From Komagataeibacter intermedius TF2 (GTDB taxonomy: Bacteria; Pseudomonadota; Alphaproteobacteria; Acetobacterales; Acetobacteraceae), in NCBI RefSeq assembly GCF_000964425.1, contig NZ_BANF01000194.1, forward strand, positions 1 to 61,064: a DNA stretch of 61,064 nt. The letters run 5' to 3'. Below the pieces are notes generated by a model that worked only from the letters and a program-made list of their open reading frames with translations, did not search any database and was not told where the DNA came from. Positions 58,230 to 61,064 of this stretch are shown in pieces. Position 1 is the first letter of the stretch. Each line of letters starts with the position of its first letter. The position numbers and the translations under genes were made by a program.

Positions 58230-59192
58230 ATGTTGGATGGTTCCCGCCCTGTGCATCCTGCGTTCCCCATTGCCCCCATGCCTGCCGTACAGACGGGGCT
58301 TGATGCCTCCTGGCGGCGCTGCCAGCATGATTACGGGCTGGATCCCTCAGCTCCGACCCTGCCCGATGTCCTGTCGGGCGCAGAGTTGCGGCAGGCGTGC
58401 CAGCGTGCGGGCCGGGTCCTGTATTCCGCCGGGCCGGAACTGGAACGCCTGCATGCCGCCCTGGCCCCGGTCAGCTATACCGTCATGCTGTCGGACATGG
58501 ACGGGATTGTCCTGACCCATCAGGCAGGCCCCGCCATCCGGCGCGGTTGCCGCAGGTGGCATTTCTGGCCCGGCGCGGTATGGGATGAACGGCATGCCGG
58601 AACAAACGGAATTGGAACCTGCCTTGCCGAACAGCGCAGCATAAGCGTGCACCGCAACCAGCACTGGCGCAGCGGACTGCATGGGCTGGCTGGGGTTGCA
58701 ACGCCGGTTTATGACGCATACGGGCGGATGGCGGGTGCGCTGAATGCCAGCTCCTTCCACCCCACACCCGATGGGGCCCTGGGCGTGCTGATCGCATCAG
58801 CCCTGCTGCAGTCAGCGCGCCAGATCGAGCTGAACTGCTTCATGGACCAGTACCGTGGACATGCCATCATGCTGCTGGGCGATGCGGCAGGCGCTTCGGT
58901 CCCGCTGGTCGCACTGGACCGGGAGCGTCATATCGTGGGCGCGACCCATGCGGCACGGGCGCAGATGGGCCTGGCCACCACGGATGACATCAACGTATGC
59001 CTGCTGGACGATACAGCCACCCCCGCGCCCGACGCCCCCCTGCGCGAAGCCCAGACCGTAGCCATCCATACCGCGCTGGCCAGTGCACGCGGAAAGGTCG
59101 CGGTCGCCGCCCGCATGCTGGGTGTCAGCCGATCCACGCTGCACCGCAGGATCCGCAACATCGCGCAGACGCAGGCCACGGCACGTCCCTGA
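58230..59192 (+). CDS. AcoR-like regulator lacking the AAA+ domain
   Basis: 320-residue transcription factor. The N-terminal part matches AcoR: DASWRRCQHDYGLDPSAP near residue 26, then a GAF-type sensor with YTVMLSDMDGIVLTHQAG and GAVWDERHAGTNGIGTCLAE near residue 125, a motif of acetoin and related regulators. The C terminus is a Fis-type helix-turn-helix, GKVAVAARMLGVSRSTLHRR. The central sigma-54-interacting ATPase domain (about 240 residues with GAFTGA) of true AcoR is absent, so it should act through sigma-70 or as a repressor. Divergent from acoA, its probable target. The ATG at 58230 lacks a strong ribosome site; 58278 is an alternative. Confidence 0.85.
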   Translation: MLDGSRPVHPAFPIAPMPAVQTGLDASWRRCQHDYGLDPSAPTLPDVLSGAELRQACQRAGRVLYSAGPELERLHAALAPVSYTVMLSDMDGIVLTHQAGPAIRRGCRRWHFWPGAVWDERHAGTNGIGTCLAEQRSISVHRNQHWRSGLHGLAGVATPVYDAYGRMAGALNASSFHPTPDGALGVLIASALLQSARQIELNCFMDQYRGHAIMLLGDAAGASVPLVALDRERHIVGATHAARAQMGLATTDDINVCLLDDTATPAPDAPLREAQTVAIHTALASARGKVAVAARMLGVSRSTLHRRIRNIAQTQATARP

Positions 59193-59226
59193 CGACTGCC
59201 CGGCCCGATGATGCCGGATGCCGCCA

Positions 59227-59859
59227 TCATGCCATCCGCATGGTCGTGTGCCTGCGCCACATATGCCATCCTCGCCACAGGACAAGTAAAACCAGTGCAC
59301 CGGCATAACTTATGCTGGTCATGTTATATGTCTTGAACGCCATAAGGAAATGCACGGCAACAAGCACGGCAATGATATAGACAAAACGATGCAGCCTGCC
59401 CCACCACCGGCCCAGCCTGCGGATTGACCAGTCATTGGATGTCACAGCCAGCGGCAGCAGCAGTAAGAACGCAGCAAAGCCAAGCATCAGGAACGGACGG
59501 TGCGTTATGTCCTGCAGCAGCACACCCATATCCCCGCGCTGGTCCAGCACGACATACGTCGCCACATGCATGCAGGCATACCAGAAGGCCAGCAGCCCGA
59601 ATGTCCGCCGGTACCGCAGCAGGTTGCTGCCCACCATGACACGCAGGGGCGTCACAAACAGGCCGAGCAGCAGGAAACGCACCGCCCATAACCCCAGCCA
59701 GCGTTCAAACACATTGACCGGATCGGCCCCAAGCTGCCCATGCGCGCCGTACCAGAAATAGACCGCCGCCGGCATCAGCCCCACGAACATGATGGCCGTG
59801 CGTTCGCCGCGCCATGGCACCACCGTAAGGTACCGCCCCTGTCTGACCAGGCGGGGCAT
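59227..59859 (-). CDS. msrQ: Protein-methionine-sulfoxide reductase heme-binding subunit MsrQ
   Basis: Inner membrane b-type heme protein of 210 residues with about six hydrophobic segments, which passes electrons from the quinone pool to MsrP. Family features are LGLWAVRFLLLGLFVTPLR near residue 50, the His-bearing segment YACMHVATYVVLDQ, and WGRLHRFVYIIAVLVAVHFL with the second His pair near residue 150. The start lies two bases after the msrP stop. Length agrees with other MsrQ proteins. Confidence 0.93.
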   Translation of the reverse strand: MPRLVRQGRYLTVVPWRGERTAIMFVGLMPAAVYFWYGAHGQLGADPVNVFERWLGLWAVRFLLLGLFVTPLRVMVGSNLLRYRRTFGLLAFWYACMHVATYVVLDQRGDMGVLLQDITHRPFLMLGFAAFLLLLPLAVTSNDWSIRRLGRWWGRLHRFVYIIAVLVAVHFLMAFKTYNMTSISYAGALVLLVLWRGWHMWRRHTTMRMA

Positions 59860-59861
59860 GC

Positions 59862-60806
59862 TCAGTAACTGGTCCGCAGGTTCATGTTGCCATACAGTCC
59901 GGCCACCTGTTCACCATACCCGTTGAACATCAGCGTTTTCTTGCGGCCCCCGCCAAAAAATCCGCCCGCCCCGATAATCCGCTCCGACGCCTGGCTCCAG
60001 CGTGGATGGTTCACGTCCGGATTGACGTTGGCAAAAAAACCGTATTCCGCGGCATTCATCCGGTTCCATGTCGTGGGCGGCATCTTTTCAACCAGCCGGA
60101 TACGGACAATCGACTTGATTCCCTTGAACCCGTATTTCCACGGCACCACCAGCCGGACCGGCGCGCCATTCTGGGCAGGCAGGGTCTGTCCATATAACCC
60201 GACCGCCAGAAGGGTCAGAGGATGCATGGCTTCATCAAGCCGCAACCCCTCCACATATGGCCATTGCAGTGAATCCAGTCCCGTGCGCTGACCTGGCATC
60301 TGTTCCGGACGCAACACGGATTCAAACGCCACATACCGGGCATTCCCCAACGGTTCAGCCTGCTGCAGCAATGTCGCCAGCGGAAAGCCATCCCATGGGA
60401 TCACCATGGACCAGGCTTCGACACATCTCATGCGATACAGCCGTTCCTCGATCGGCATGGCGGCCATCAGGTCATCAATGTCCCACACGCGCGGACGGGA
60501 CACCAGGCCATCGACCGTCACGGTCCATGGACGCGGACGGAATGCTGCGGAATACGTGGACGGATCACTTTTATCCATCCCGAATTCATAGAAATTATTA
60601 TAATGCGTCACATCCGTCAGTGGCGTGGGCGTCTCCCCTGCCTGAAAGGGACCGGGACGGGTCCGCAGCGCATCCGCCCGCGCGTGGTCCGCAAGCCCGC
60701 CCAAGGCTGCAGACGTAGCCGCCGCAACAAAACGCCGTCGCGACAGCCATGCCGAACGCGGCGTTATTTCTGATGACAACGGACGAGGATAGGACCAGCG
60801 CGCCAT
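59862..60806 (-). CDS. msrP: Protein-methionine-sulfoxide reductase catalytic subunit MsrP
   Basis: Periplasmic molybdopterin enzyme of 314 residues that repairs both epimers of methionine sulfoxide in envelope proteins. A twin-arginine signal ([16 protein letters not shown]) is followed by the sulfite-oxidase fold with the molybdenum ligand Cys in [14 protein letters not shown] near residue 130, and [18 protein letters not shown] near residue 220. The ATG at 60806 is preferred; the frame continues to a GTG at 60860 without conserved sequence. It is the first gene of the msrPQ unit. A 25-base hairpin stands upstream. Confidence 0.93.
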   Translation of the reverse strand: MARWSYPRPLSSEITPRSAWLSRRRFVAAATSAALGGLADHARADALRTRPGPFQAGETPTPLTDVTHYNNFYEFGMDKSDPSTYSAAFRPRPWTVTVDGLVSRPRVWDIDDLMAAMPIEERLYRMRCVEAWSMVIPWDGFPLATLLQQAEPLGNARYVAFESVLRPEQMPGQRTGLDSLQWPYVEGLRLDEAMHPLTLLAVGLYGQTLPAQNGAPVRLVVPWKYGFKGIKSIVRIRLVEKMPPTTWNRMNAAEYGFFANVNPDVNHPRWSQASERIIGAGGFFGGGRKKTLMFNGYGEQVAGLYGNMNLRTSY

Positions 60807-60876
60807 GATACGCCCCCACGGACAAAACGGCAGACAGGCCACATAACGCACCTGTCCCACATCCGTCTCCTACCAT

Positions 60877-60901
60877 GTTTCATGCCGATCCGGCATGAAA
60901 C
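60877..60901. promoter_or_regulatory. Perfect 11-bp inverted repeat upstream of msrP
   Basis: Arms GTTTCATGCCG (60877-60887) and CGGCATGAAAC (60891-60901) with spacer ATC. It is 71 bases upstream of the preferred msrP start. It could be an operator for msrPQ, an mRNA hairpin in the leader or a terminator of an unseen upstream gene; the lack of a T-run and the odd-length centre favour an operator. Confidence 0.45.
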
Positions 60902-61064
60902 GCTTCTGGACAGACACTACCGGTCAGCACACCCGTTCAGATCCGACCCGCAAAAACATGCTCGCGCCCGGTACATTGCAGGCCAGATCGCCCTTATTGC
61001 ATTACGTTCCTGATTTTTGCCCACACGAACGCCGCCATGATCTGGTGCCCTGTCTGGTTGGGAT
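60902..61064. other. Window edge, no gene seen
   Basis: The last 160 bases have no credible coding frame; a neighbouring gene may begin or end just outside. Confidence 0.4.

Overview
The window looks like chromosome of an acetic acid bacterium, most likely Komagataeibacter or Gluconacetobacter. The main reason is an essentially complete acetan (xylinan) exopolysaccharide locus at about 20-46 kb, the xanthan-like polymer made by cellulose-producing acetic acid bacteria. High GC, alphaproteobacterial gene order (pcm-tolC-valS) and many oxidative or sugar-related genes fit. Identifications come from reading the protein sequences; no database search was run.

Layout. 0-6 kb: msrA, valS, a TolC-type outer membrane channel, pcm and a tRNA-Cys. 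6-9 kb: a decayed stretch with an IS5-like transposase remnant, a DUF523 gene, a DUF1176 pseudogene with an in-frame amber codon and a frameshifted GH20-hexosaminidase tail. 9-14.2 kb: a MocR-type regulator followed by a tightly packed operon (ABM-fold protein, UPF0226-type MFS exporter, Tm-1-like ATP-binding protein, PEP-hydrolase-like TIM barrel), with three copies of an 8-bp element between regulator and operon. 14.3-20 kb: a CLC-type anion transporter translationally coupled to two small secreted proteins, dps, an unknown protein and an SDR dehydrogenase.

20-46 kb: acetan locus. On the minus strand lie manC, aceA (GumD-like), aceB (GumM-like), a GumC-like co-polymerase fused to a BY-kinase domain, aceC (GumH-like), a Wzx flippase, an outer membrane beta-barrel, a GumB-like export lipoprotein, an acyltransferase, rmlB and rmlA. 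ugd is divergent from manC. A second minus-strand block holds a GumK-like glucuronosyltransferase and three further glycosyltransferases. A plus-strand block holds a second acyltransferase (with a G10 tract), a probable Wzy polymerase, a GH5 glucanase, rmlC and rmlD. Seven sugar transferases, two acyltransferases and the GDP-Man, UDP-GlcA and dTDP-Rha pathways match the seven-sugar, doubly acetylated acetan repeat.

46-50 kb: an uncharacterised GT-like protein, a DegT/DnrJ aminotransferase and a two-dinucleotide-site flavoprotein, an uncharacterised cassette at the edge of the polysaccharide locus. 50-54.5 kb: xylulokinase, a secreted major-royal-jelly-like protein and a sugar porter (one minus-strand operon). 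54.8-59.2 kb: acetoin dehydrogenase acoABC and a divergent AcoR-like regulator that lacks the AAA+ domain, with a perfect palindrome between them. 59.2-60.8 kb: msrPQ, the periplasmic methionine sulfoxide reductase. Small dispersed hairpin repeats (three copies of one family) sit in gene gaps.
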